Assembly: GCA_031549085.1 (NCBI GenBank)
Contig: JAVBQL010000016.1
Coordinates: forward strand, 1-64,000
Source: JAVBQL01 sp031549085
Lineage (GTDB): Bacteria > Spirochaetota > GWE2-31-10 > MWDO01
Direction: 5' to 3'
DNA: 64,000 bases
Under the pieces are notes generated by a model that was given only the letters and a program-made list of their open reading frames with translations, was not told the origin of the DNA and did not search any database. The translations under genes were made by a program, and so were the position numbers. Position 1 is the first letter of the stretch; each line of letters begins with the position of its first letter. Below, piece after piece: positions 51,781 to 60,711 of this stretch.

Positions 51781-53409
51781 CTAGTACATTCCATCCATTC
51801 CTGCCATACCAGGATTCATTTGTGGAAGTGGTTTATCCTCTTTCTCATCAGCAACGAGTGTCTCTGTTGTAATAATTAGAGAAGCAATAGAAATTGCATT
51901 TTGCAATGCAGTTCTAACAACTTTTGCAGGATCCATAATTCCAGCATCAATCATATTTACTATCTGTAGAGTTTGAGCATTAAAGCCAGTTCCCCAAGGT
52001 TTTTGAGAGAGTTTGTATACAATAACAGAACCTTCAATACCAGCATTTTCAGCTATATATCTAAGAGGAAACTCTGCTGACTTTGCAACAATTTTTGCAC
52101 CTAGTGCTTCATCGGGATCAGTGGATTTAAATCCTTTTAAAATTTTAGCACAATGTATCAATGTGATTCCGCCACCAGGAACAATTCCCTCCTCAACAGC
52201 AGCACGAGTTGCTGCCAAAGCGTCCTCAACACGAGCCTTCTTCTCTTTCAACTCAACTTCAGTTGGAGCACCAATGCTTAATACAGCAACACCATTTGAT
52301 AACTTTGCAAGTCTCTCTTGAAGCTTCTCTCTGTCATAGTCACTTGTAGTTTCAGCAATTTGTTTCTTTAATGTCGCAATTCTATCCTCTCTATCTTTCT
52401 CAGAACCATACCCTTCAGAGATTAGTGTATTATCTTTGTCCACTTTGATCTTTTTTGCTCTACCTAAATTTTGTATAGTAGTCTTTTCAAGCTGCATTCC
52501 AAGTTCGTCAGAAACAACAACACCACCTGTAAGAACAGCGATGTCTTCAAGCATTGCCTTTCTTCTGTCACCAAAGCCCGGAGCTTTTACAGCACACACT
52601 TTTAAACCAGCTTGAAGCAGGTTTACAACAAGACCTGTTAGAGCCTCACCCTCAATGTCCTCTGAAATTATAAGAAGAGGTTTTTGCATTTGAAGAATTT
52701 GCTCCAAAATAGGAACCAAAGATTTCAAAGATGAGATTTTTTTCTCATGAATAAGGATAAAAGCATCATCAAACTCAATAACACCATTTTCAGATCTTAT
52801 TGCAAAGTATGGAGAGATAAATCCTCTATCAAACTGCATACCCTTAACAACTTTTAATTCATTCTCTATAGTCTTTGACTCCTCAACAGTGATAACTCCA
52901 TCATTTCCAACCTCTTTCATTGCATCAGCAATAAGGTTTCCAATAATCTCATCATTGTTTGCACTGATAGAAGCAACTTTAGAGATGTGCTCCTCTTTTA
53001 CATTGATCTTATTTTTCTTAATCTCTTCAACGATTAAATCACAAGCTTTTTGCATTCCTCTCTTTAAAGACATAGGGTTTGCACCTGCTGTAACGTTTTT
53101 TAGTCCTTCAGAAACCAATGCCTGAGCCAAAATTGTAGCAGTTGTTGTTCCATCTCCAGCAACATCATTAGTCTTTGTAGAGACCTCTTTTACAAGTTGA
53201 ACTCCCATATTTTCAAAAGCGTCAGAGAGCTCAATCTCTTTTGCTATAGTAACACCGTCGTTAGTAATTGCAGGCGCTCCAAATTTTTTGTCCAATACAA
53301 CATTTCTTCCACGTGGTCCTAGAGTTACTTTTACGGCGTTTGCAACAGCATCAACTCCCTTTTTTAGAGACTCCCTAGCCTCTTTTGAATACAAAATTTT
53401 TTTAGCCAT
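51781..53409 (-). CDS. groEL: Chaperonin GroEL (Hsp60)
   Basis: 542 residues, full length. ATP-site motifs KVTLGPRGRNV and AGDGTTTAT, GPRGRNVVLDKKFG and the intermediate-domain Asp region are normal. The C-terminus is NPGMAGMDGMY, a short GGM-like tail. Folds cytosolic proteins with GroES. No groES gene is adjacent on either side. Promoter at 53492-53520 is sigma-70-like and no CIRCE element was seen. AGGAG precedes the ATG. Confidence 0.97.
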   Translation of the reverse strand: MAKKILYSKEARESLKKGVDAVANAVKVTLGPRGRNVVLDKKFGAPAITNDGVTIAKEIELSDAFENMGVQLVKEVSTKTNDVAGDGTTTATILAQALVSEGLKNVTAGANPMSLKRGMQKACDLIVEEIKKNKINVKEEHISKVASISANNDEIIGNLIADAMKEVGNDGVITVEESKTIENELKVVKGMQFDRGFISPYFAIRSENGVIEFDDAFILIHEKKISSLKSLVPILEQILQMQKPLLIISEDIEGEALTGLVVNLLQAGLKVCAVKAPGFGDRRKAMLEDIAVLTGGVVVSDELGMQLEKTTIQNLGRAKKIKVDKDNTLISEGYGSEKDREDRIATLKKQIAETTSDYDREKLQERLAKLSNGVAVLSIGAPTEVELKEKKARVEDALAATRAAVEEGIVPGGGITLIHCAKILKGFKSTDPDEALGAKIVAKSAEFPLRYIAENAGIEGSVIVYKLSQKPWGTGFNAQTLQIVNMIDAGIMDPAKVVRTALQNAISIASLIITTETLVADEKEDKPLPQMNPGMAGMDGMY

Positions 53410-53491
53410 TGTTTCATACTCCTTTTTTCTTCTTTATTTATATAAAAATTTTAAAACCTAATTAAAAATGAAAACAGCGATCTAGACTATG

Positions 53492-53520
53492 CTTATACCT
53501 CTTTTTACCATTTTTGGCAA
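53492..53520 (-). promoter_or_regulatory. groEL promoter
   Basis: Minus strand TTGCCA (53515-53520), 17 bp, TATAAG (53492-53497). No inverted repeat of the CIRCE type lies in 53410-53520. Confidence 0.6.
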
Positions 53521-53689
53521 GATTTTTACAACAATATTGGGTAGTAATTAGGTCATCAGTGGTTATTTTAATAGCAAATGGTCAGTTTAATACTATTGTA
53601 TTAATAATACCAACTACACTGACTGGAGAGTTAAAGCTGTTTGATATATTACTTCTCAAGAAAGTTGCACTTCATAGATGAACGCTAAT

Positions 53690-53885
53690 AAAAAATAAAA
53701 GGGAGCAGCAGCCCGCAGACAAATGTGTTGAAGGCGCGGATCGACCATTTAGTTCTTTTTTAAAAAAACAGGCACGCCCACAAAAGCATAGGTCAACCGC
53801 TGATGCTCCCCACCAAGAAAAGAAGTCACCAGCCCATAAGCAAATATGGGCGTGCATCTCCTTGGTGAGCACCCACTCTATAAGG
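53690..53885 (-). ncRNA. Candidate structured RNA or GC-rich repeat island
   Basis: About 51% G+C by count over 53701-53880, against AT-rich flanks. GGGAGCA (53701-53707) pairs with TGCTCCC (near 53803-53809). Within it GCGG..GACC pairs GGTC..CCGC; CACCAAG pairs CTTGGTG across 53811-53867; and GCACGCCCA can pair either with TGGGCGTGC or, in part, form a GCCCATA hairpin. The minus-strand version ends in a T-rich tail after the GGGAGC stem, so minus is the likelier sense. No tmRNA, 6S, SRP or RNase P signature was recognised. Confidence 0.45.
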
Positions 53886-54015
53886 GGTTGAGCCTCAAAG
53901 TGGATACTACAAACCGTTTCAGATTTAAGTATAATCTATTTACCATAAAAAGCAATACAAAAAAATATTATTCTTTTTTATCAACTAAATATTACACTTC
54001 AATGGTTAGTAAACA

Positions 54016-54269
54016 TTTATTACTACGAAGTTACTATTAATATTTAACAAGCTATAAATACCTAATTTCTGGTTTACATGTCAATACGAAAATATATAAC
54101 GAGCAAAAATAACGTGACACACAAAAAAGCCTATATAAAATTACTTTTTCTTTTTTTCTCTCTTTTTTGAGTAGCGTTCGCTCATTGTATATCTACTTAA
54201 TGATAAGTAACACAAAAGATAAAGTATTTGTAGCTTGTTAAATATTAATAGTAACCTCGTAGTAATAAA
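54016..54269. repeat. 254-bp element E4 with 46-nt inverted arms
   Basis: Arms 54016-54061 and 54224-54269 match at 44 of 46. The 162-nt interior has TGTCA/TGACA and AGCG-TT-CGCT stems but no open frame. It looks like a small MITE-like or long-hairpin RNA element. The 53410-54307 stretch contains only this, the GC-rich island and the groEL promoter. Confidence 0.7.
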
Positions 54270-54307
54270 ACTTTATAAATAGCTAAAATTGGTAGATGTA
54301 TATATTA

Positions 54308-54868
54308 CTAAAGTAATTTGTTACAAAGCATATCAGCTGTAGAGCAGTATAACTTATGTTCAAGTTTGTGGATCTCATCCTCAACCTCTGCCAATGTCTT
54401 ATTCTTATCAAGCGGAATTGACTCTTGAACAATTATCTCTCCCTCATCAACCCCTTCGTTTACATAGTGGATAGTAACACCAATATATTCATCATCAGAG
54501 TTATAGCCCCTCTCAATAGAGTGAGTCCCCTTGTACTTTGGAAGTAAAGATGGGTGGATATTTACTATTGGGATTCCAATATCTATAACTTTTTTTGATA
54601 GGATTCTCATAAAGCCAGCTAAAAAAACTATATCAATATCTTTTCTCTTTAGGATACCAATTATATAGTCCTCTGCCAGCTCTTTTCCTGCAGAATAATC
54701 TACGTAGGTAGATTCTATGCCAAACTTCTCTGCCCTCTTTACAGCAAAAGCCTCTTTTCTGTCATATATCAAAACATCTATCTTAAAATTGCTTGAGTTT
54801 TCAAAATGTTTTGCAAGGGCTTCAAAGTTCGAGCCATTTCCAGAGGCAAATATAGCAATATGTACCAT
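54308..54868 (-). CDS. purN: Phosphoribosylglycinamide formyltransferase
   Basis: 186 residues. Transfers formyl from 10-formyl-THF to GAR in purine synthesis. IAIFASGNGSNFEAL binds the substrate phosphate; catalytic residues are in IVNIHPSLLPKYKGTHS (Asn and His) and EGVDEGEI (Asp). Full length. No other pur gene is nearby, so it is orphaned from a purine operon here. Confidence 0.94.
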   Translation of the reverse strand: MVHIAIFASGNGSNFEALAKHFENSSNFKIDVLIYDRKEAFAVKRAEKFGIESTYVDYSAGKELAEDYIIGILKRKDIDIVFLAGFMRILSKKVIDIGIPIVNIHPSLLPKYKGTHSIERGYNSDDEYIGVTIHYVNEGVDEGEIIVQESIPLDKNKTLAEVEDEIHKLEHKLYCSTADMLCNKLL

Positions 54869-55002
54869 AACAATCTTCTCTCTAATTTAAACTTCTTTTT
54901 GATTTATCTTTTTTTTAAATAGATTTGCATACCACAAATAGTTTTTATAATTTAGGAAGTTTGATTACATAAATAGAAACAACCTCAACAACCCCTCTTC
55001 TT

Positions 55003-55054
55003 ACCCCCACTTTCATAAAAAGGAAAGGGGGGCTGGGGGATTAGAAAAAAACTA
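55003..55054 (-). repeat. C-rich 3' repeat G, starting at the stop codon
   Basis: Minus strand: stop TAG, T-tract, CTAATCCCCCAGCCCCCC and an imperfect stem (CCCCC-AC-TTTC with GAAA-GGGGG) after the DUF3857 protein gene. Confidence 0.75.
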
Positions 55055-58000
55055 TTTTTTACTGCCAGCACTCTGTTTAGCCTTCTCCATCTTATCAAGC
55101 TGTTGAATAAGATATGTTTGATGTGGGCTAAGCTTAAGTGCCTCTTTTATTGTCTTTATTGCATCATCATAATTGCCATTTTTATAGTAAGCTTCAGCCA
55201 AAGTATCAAGGTATGCCTCATTTTTTGGCTCCAACTCACAGGCACTTTTTGCATACTCGATAGCTTTATTAATATTAATATCATTCTCACAGTAGAGCCA
55301 TGCGAGGTTATTTATAGCAAGTGCATTTCTATTATTTAGCCTTATACTCTCCAAAAGTGAACTCTCTGCCTTCTCAAAATCTTTCATAAGAGAATATATA
55401 TAACCAAGACTTGCATGGTAGTTTGAATTATTTGGATTAGTAACCAAAAGATTTTTTACAAAATCAATCGCCCTATTATAGTCTCCCTGCTGAATATAGA
55501 GGTTTGTTAGAGAGGTTGTTATATACTCTTCAGGTCCAAACTTTGAGAATACTTCAAGCAACATTTTTTCAAGCATAGTATCATTATTTGTCTTTCTATA
55601 AAGATCTATATAATAGTAGTAGACAGTAATATCGTTGCCATTTCTATTTTTTAAAACAGCAAGAGTCTCCTCAGTCTCATCATACCTCCCAAGCTCAAAG
55701 AGGATAGAGGCTTTTGTTATATAAAAATTACTATTGTCATCAACGCTTGCAATGGCCTTATCAAGAATCTTCAAAGCCTCCTCATACTCTTTTTTCTCAA
55801 GTAGCACCTTGATATAATTTTCATATACATCTTTCTGCTTATAGTTTTCTGAAAGCTTTTCATAAAATTTTTCAAAATCAAGATTTTTATTCTCTAATGT
55901 TAATTCAAAATTGGCCAAGTAGGCAACGTTATCAATAAAGTAGATAAGCTCTTGAATATCCCTTCTATCAATAATTCGTTTTTTCATTTTAACATCTATG
56001 GTAAACACAAAATGATTTTCTGCAATTTTATCAGCATTGAATGTAAAATCGATATAGTTGTTACTTCTTGTAAAATTTTTAATATTATTAGCAGTTACAA
56101 CATACCCATCAGGAACAATATATTCTACTCGTTTTTTGTGATTAAATAGGAAGTTGGATATAAAATCATACTTTGTCGCCTCAGGAAAATTGAAGATCGA
56201 GTTCATATCAGAAGCATTAAATTTTATAACAAGTTTTCCATCAAAATAGACCTCCAACAACTTTGTTACATCGCTTATAAAATTAAGTTTTACACCACCT
56301 GATCTATTTTCAAAACCAGAAACAGTAACGCCATCAAGTTTAAGCTCGGGGTAGTTCTGTTTTTGCTGTTCATAAAATATATTTTTTGCTGAACTATTAT
56401 CAGCATTCTCCTGAAAAGATGAACGAATTATTCCAGAAAAGCTACCAAATGCCCTCTCTTCAAAAAATAGAGTTCCACTTCCAATTTCATCAGACTTTAT
56501 AATATAGTTCTCTTCAAAAAGATTTTGCTCATAGGGAATAACTGGCAAATCTACAAGTTGATAGTTATTATCTTTTCCCAAATAGAATCCATTTCCTCCC
56601 TGATCTCTAATAGGCATATTATCAAATGGAGTATATGAGTCTGTTGAATCTAGGTAGAGAGGAGATGGAACTCCATCTTGAGCTGGAACAAAACAGATCA
56701 TATGGTTAAAATATTCCAAGGCAGGAATCTCTTTAATAACAGAGACATTCTCAACAGTAGAGACGGCCATTGGATAGGCCTCTACCCCCTGACTTTTTAA
56801 AAGAGAGAGAAGCAGATTTGTTTGATCTTTACAATCACCAAACTTATTATCAAAAACCTCTTTTGGTGTATGAGGAAATATAGCACTCTCACCTATCCCA
56901 ATATCAGCATATTTTATATTTTTCTGCATATATTGAAACAGTGAATTAATTTTTTCAAGCTTACTTTTTTTAGAAAAATCTGGAATTGTACCTATAATAG
57001 CGTTTATAACTGTTGGGTCGTCAACACTCTTCTCTTTAAGCTTTGAGAAGTACCAGTTTGCCAAATCACTCCAGCTTCCATATGCTGATACCATAACAAA
57101 TGGGGCAACTGAATATATGTTTATGGTCTCTCCCTGAAGATCATAGATCTCAATATCTTTCTGAACAAAAGTTTTGGATACAACATTGTTATCTGCCAAA
57201 ATCTCCTGCTCTCTGATACTATTTCCACTCTTATAAATTTTTAAAGGAAGATTCTTGTCATAAGAAATTATATAGATTGCTTCCATAGTTTTTAGGCTTG
57301 AGCCAAACAAAAATGAGTCAAAGAAATTTTTTCTAACACTCTTGCCTGTAGGTTTGAAATTTATCTTATATTCTACAATAGAACCAACTTTCAAATTTGG
57401 AAAGGGAAAAGAGACATATTTTCCGTCTGAATATACATAGGAGTATTCCTTCTCTTTTCTATCAATAAACATAACATTTTTATTATTTACACTTGTAAAC
57501 TGTAGATTCTCATCATATGTACCAGCCTTCTCTAATGATGGCACATACTCATTAGAGTTATAAAAATAGAGAAAATCTCTAAAGTGGTCAAGCCCCTTAT
57601 CAGTCAGAACTTTCATAAAACAGTGTATAGTATATTCACTCTCTCTATCATTTTTCACCATTACTTTTTTTAAAGTGCTCATAACAAAGTAGTCTACACC
57701 ATCATAACTCTCTTTTTTAGCAAGATAGTTGTCATTAAGCTTTTTCACAAAATCTATATTTTGATTTTCATAAATACTTGTTTGAGGTTCTCTTCTCTTT
57801 TTTGAATCATCGCCTTTGGCTGCTGCTGGCGGCACACTTTGTGATAGTGAACTAGATGGAATCTTACCTATTATTGATATATAATAGGAAGCAAACTGAT
57901 TGTTCTTATCTATAGACAAAGCCCTCTTAAAATAGAGGGCAGAATCACTATATTGATATAAATTGTATGTAACCAAACCTAACAAATTTAGAACTTTTAT

Positions 58001-58252
58001 ATTATTCTTATCAATTTCAATCGCTTTTAAGAGGGTGCTTTTTGCATCAGGGTAGCTTCCAATTGAGAGTTCAAACTCCGCTTTAGATATATAGAGTTCT
58101 ATATTATTTGGGCTCCTCTCTATCTCTTTTGAGAGATTGAGAATCTGCTCTATCTGAGATGGATTACTAGATGGGGTTGTTGATACATTTTGTGCAAATA
58201 TTCCATAAACAACAAAATTAAGAATAAGAATAAAAAAAAGTCTCTTTTTCAT
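55052..58252 (-). CDS. DUF3857-transglutaminase-TPR exported protein
   Basis: 1066 residues. Signal peptide, then N-terminal TPRs (about 35-130), DUF3857 (about 175-380), a transglutaminase-like core with Cys474 (GDCKDQTNLLLSLL), His517 (NHMICF) and an Asp near 540 (LYLDSTDSY), a DUF3858-like beta region (about 600-780), and at least five C-terminal TPRs (about 820-1050). This order is typical of spirochaete and Bacteroidetes proteins; a periplasmic or surface protease-like or cross-linking role is unproven. All three triad residues are present. Confidence 0.9.
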   Translation of the reverse strand: MKKRLFFILILNFVVYGIFAQNVSTTPSSNPSQIEQILNLSKEIERSPNNIELYISKAEFELSIGSYPDAKSTLLKAIEIDKNNIKVLNLLGLVTYNLYQYSDSALYFKRALSIDKNNQFASYYISIIGKIPSSSLSQSVPPAAAKGDDSKKRREPQTSIYENQNIDFVKKLNDNYLAKKESYDGVDYFVMSTLKKVMVKNDRESEYTIHCFMKVLTDKGLDHFRDFLYFYNSNEYVPSLEKAGTYDENLQFTSVNNKNVMFIDRKEKEYSYVYSDGKYVSFPFPNLKVGSIVEYKINFKPTGKSVRKNFFDSFLFGSSLKTMEAIYIISYDKNLPLKIYKSGNSIREQEILADNNVVSKTFVQKDIEIYDLQGETINIYSVAPFVMVSAYGSWSDLANWYFSKLKEKSVDDPTVINAIIGTIPDFSKKSKLEKINSLFQYMQKNIKYADIGIGESAIFPHTPKEVFDNKFGDCKDQTNLLLSLLKSQGVEAYPMAVSTVENVSVIKEIPALEYFNHMICFVPAQDGVPSPLYLDSTDSYTPFDNMPIRDQGGNGFYLGKDNNYQLVDLPVIPYEQNLFEENYIIKSDEIGSGTLFFEERAFGSFSGIIRSSFQENADNSSAKNIFYEQQKQNYPELKLDGVTVSGFENRSGGVKLNFISDVTKLLEVYFDGKLVIKFNASDMNSIFNFPEATKYDFISNFLFNHKKRVEYIVPDGYVVTANNIKNFTRSNNYIDFTFNADKIAENHFVFTIDVKMKKRIIDRRDIQELIYFIDNVAYLANFELTLENKNLDFEKFYEKLSENYKQKDVYENYIKVLLEKKEYEEALKILDKAIASVDDNSNFYITKASILFELGRYDETEETLAVLKNRNGNDITVYYYYIDLYRKTNNDTMLEKMLLEVFSKFGPEEYITTSLTNLYIQQGDYNRAIDFVKNLLVTNPNNSNYHASLGYIYSLMKDFEKAESSLLESIRLNNRNALAINNLAWLYCENDININKAIEYAKSACELEPKNEAYLDTLAEAYYKNGNYDDAIKTIKEALKLSPHQTYLIQQLDKMEKAKQSAGSKK

Positions 58253-58356
58253 AAAGTAAAGTTATCCTACAAATTTAAAAATCTAATGAACATAAAACAG
58301 TATAAAAAAATAAAATTATTTAATATCTATCTTATAAATTAATATAATACTTTTTC

Positions 58357-59151
58357 TTAAAAGAGTATATTAACTCCAAACCACTGCTTTGAGATCTCTT
58401 CACCACTTCCATCAACTTTTATCTCATCAAGAATTCTATTTACTTCATTTATAAAAGAGGTATCTCCCTTTCTAAAACCAACACCATACTCCTCATCTCC
58501 AAGGCTATCTTCCAATACTACCAACTCTGGCTTCTTTAAAATATAGTAACGAGCAACAATTTCATCTAATAGAACAGCATCAACTCTCTTCAATTGTAGA
58601 TCTAGTAATGCTTCGACATTGTCACTATATTTCTTGACCTCTTTCAAATTATTATAGATATTGATACTATTAGTAAGCGCAATCTCACTGCTGCTTCCCA
58701 GCTGCAAACCTATAATCTTTCCACTTAAATCATTTTTTGATGTAATACTTGAATTTGGCAAGACAACCAAAACCTGCCTATTTCTTAAATATGGTTTTGA
58801 AAAACCAATCTTTGCTCTTCTCTCATCTGTAATTGTAAGCCCATTCCATATAACATCAATGTCACCCTTCTCCAAACTTAAGATTACTCCACTCCAATCA
58901 ACAGGCTTGAATTTTGCAAGAACGCCCATTCTCTTCGCAACCTCATTGGCCAAATCAATATCAAAACCAACAATATCATTAAAATCATTTTTAAAGCCCA
59001 TAGGAGGAAAGCTATCATCCATGCCAACTATAAAAAAACCCTTATCTTTTATATCTTTAAGAGATGTGTCCTCTGTACTTTTACTTTTTTTACAGCCAAA
59101 CACTAATAGAAAAGATAATAAAACAAACAAAAAACATAAATATTTTTTCAT
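58357..59151 (-). CDS. Amino-acid ABC transporter solute-binding lipoprotein
   Basis: 264 residues. Lipobox VFGC; family 3 solute-binding fold (FFIVGMDDSFPPMGFKND, GFDIDLANEVAKRMG, WNGLTITDERRAKIGFSKPY, VDAVLLDEIVARYY). Typical of polar amino acid uptake (periplasmic receptor). No permease or ATPase gene is adjacent, so partners are elsewhere. Confidence 0.92.
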   Translation of the reverse strand: MKKYLCFLFVLLSFLLVFGCKKSKSTEDTSLKDIKDKGFFIVGMDDSFPPMGFKNDFNDIVGFDIDLANEVAKRMGVLAKFKPVDWSGVILSLEKGDIDVIWNGLTITDERRAKIGFSKPYLRNRQVLVVLPNSSITSKNDLSGKIIGLQLGSSSEIALTNSINIYNNLKEVKKYSDNVEALLDLQLKRVDAVLLDEIVARYYILKKPELVVLEDSLGDEEYGVGFRKGDTSFINEVNRILDEIKVDGSGEEISKQWFGVNILF

Positions 59152-59214
59152 AAAAAGCCCTCAAAAAAAATTATTGTCTATACTTTATCAATATTTACAT
59201 TTTATTTCAACATT

Positions 59215-59919
59215 TTATTTCCTATTTTTAATAAGTGAAAATGGCGTCTCTATTGAGACATCAATAATGCTATCATAATAGGGAATAGTTACACGATAGG
59301 AGAATAGAAAATGGGGAAGAAGCGGATTAATATGAGTTTTACTGTTGTATAGTTTGTCATTTACAATGGGAAAACCAATTGATGAGAGGTGAAGACGAAT
59401 TTGATGTCTTACTCCCCTGCTAATTTTTATATCAAGAAGTGAGTGGCCTTCATAAGAATCAATAAGAGTCCACTCTGTAAAAGCCTCTCGCTCTCTTTTT
59501 CTATAGTTAACACCATTTTCAACGATAATCATCTTTTTTGCATTTTTTCTATGGTGGGTAATCTTTTTGTCTATGATTCCGCTCTTTTTAGGAGGAACTC
59601 CATCTATGATTGCGCTGTAATATTTTGATACACTCTCTTTATTAAGAACAGATCTAAAATAGTTAAAACTTTCACTATTTCTTGCAAAGAGAACAAGCCC
59701 ACCAGTCTCATTATCAAGCCTATTTAATAGCCCCCCATCCATTGAGTTGAAACCAACAGTCTCCTTTACTTCAGGATAATCAAGAAACAGATAATCACAG
59801 AGGCTTTGGTCAGCTCCTGTTGCTGTTGGAAGAAAGAAGGGCTTATTTACTATTAATAGGTCTCTATTCTCATATACAACATCATAGATCTTTTTTGAAG
59901 ATTGCTGGTATAAAAGCAT
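59215..59919 (-). CDS. RluA-family pseudouridine synthase
   Basis: About 234 residues from the ATG at 59919; in-frame ATGs at 59955 and 59976 would deepen the overlap with the upstream gene (its stop is at 59882). Catalytic Asp in LLNRLDNETGGLVLFAR; ILIVNKP-type start (YENRDLLIVNKPFFLP); VRHQIRLHLSSIGFPI binding motif. Acts on rRNA or tRNA uridines; the target is unknown. No S4 domain. Translationally coupled to the ICMT-like gene. Confidence 0.85.
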   Translation of the reverse strand: MLLYQQSSKKIYDVVYENRDLLIVNKPFFLPTATGADQSLCDYLFLDYPEVKETVGFNSMDGGLLNRLDNETGGLVLFARNSESFNYFRSVLNKESVSKYYSAIIDGVPPKKSGIIDKKITHHRKNAKKMIIVENGVNYRKREREAFTEWTLIDSYEGHSLLDIKISRGVRHQIRLHLSSIGFPIVNDKLYNSKTHINPLLPHFLFSYRVTIPYYDSIIDVSIETPFSLIKNRK

Positions 59920-60580
59920 TCGTTCTCTGTTTATAAAATAGAAATTCTCTTCCATAGTAGTGTTCCAAAAGTTCATCTTCCTTATTAGCTTTAATTATAA
60001 ATAGTGGCAAAACTACAAATATTGTCCACAAGAATGTTGTCCATGAAAATAGAGCAAGACTTGCAGAGAGCGGAATCATAATCTCTGTCAAATATATTGG
60101 GTGTCTAACCCTCGAGTAGACTCCAGAAACAACAAGTGTGTTTCCCTCTTTTATATCTATAAAATCTGAAAAGTTCTTGCCAAGCTGTAGATTAGCCAAA
60201 ACACGCATAACACAAAAGGCAATAAACAACACTGCCCCTATAAATGATATCATCAAAATTGGCGTCTGAACAGAGATAAAAGATTCATAATCCAGCAGTA
60301 CAGTATTAAGAAAAACCATCTTTACCTCTCTGTTCTCATAGAATTTCAATAGAGAACCAACTCTCCAGAGTGAGCAGGCTATAAAAACCGAAGCCATACA
60401 TGATGCATAGAAAGAGAGGTCGCTAATTATCGTCTTATAGAGCTTTATTGTCTTTCTCTGCATATTCTCTATTCTATATTTTCTTATGGTTCTTAAATTG
60501 GATAGAATTGTTATCAATATTCCAAGTAGAACTATACCCCTTAGAAAAAAATCTGCCGCATGAAGTAATCCTATATTCAA
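59882..60580 (-). CDS. Isoprenylcysteine carboxyl methyltransferase-like membrane protein
   Basis: 232 residues, about five membrane helices. The C-terminal signature VVSGVYSRVRHPIYLTEI and NKEDELLEHYYGREFLFYKQ is that of ICMT/PEMT-like integral methyltransferases that bind SAM at the membrane; bacterial substrates are unknown (no prenylated protein is implied). It overlaps the downstream pseudouridine synthase gene by about 38 bp. Confidence 0.85.
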   Translation of the reverse strand: MNIGLLHAADFFLRGIVLLGILITILSNLRTIRKYRIENMQRKTIKLYKTIISDLSFYASCMASVFIACSLWRVGSLLKFYENREVKMVFLNTVLLDYESFISVQTPILMISFIGAVLFIAFCVMRVLANLQLGKNFSDFIDIKEGNTLVVSGVYSRVRHPIYLTEIMIPLSASLALFSWTTFLWTIFVVLPLFIIKANKEDELLEHYYGREFLFYKQRTNAFIPAIFKKDL

Positions 60581-60676
60581 AAATAGTCTCCTTAAAATTA
60601 TATATTTATAACATTGTTATATGTATATGTATCTTGCTATATACACTCTCCCTTTTTTAAAAAATAAAATTCTTAA

Positions 60677-60711
60677 ATCCCCTTTTTGACAAAAGGGGGC
60701 AGGGGGATTAG
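60677..60711 (-). repeat. C-rich 3' repeat H, containing the icd stop codon
   Basis: Minus strand: the TAA stop of icd is part of the CTAATCCCCC box; then stem CCCCTTTT/AAAAGGGG with a TGAC loop. Downstream region has no nested hairpin. Confidence 0.78.

Noticed and set aside
53410..53690. CIRCE (HrcA) operator upstream of groEL
   Set aside because: No TTAGCACTC-N9-GAGTGCTAA-like inverted repeat was found.
53672..53872. 66-codon minus-strand frame in the GC-rich island as a protein gene
   Set aside because: Cys/Trp-rich, no ribosome-binding site, and the DNA is better explained by paired structure; the composition follows the local GC content.
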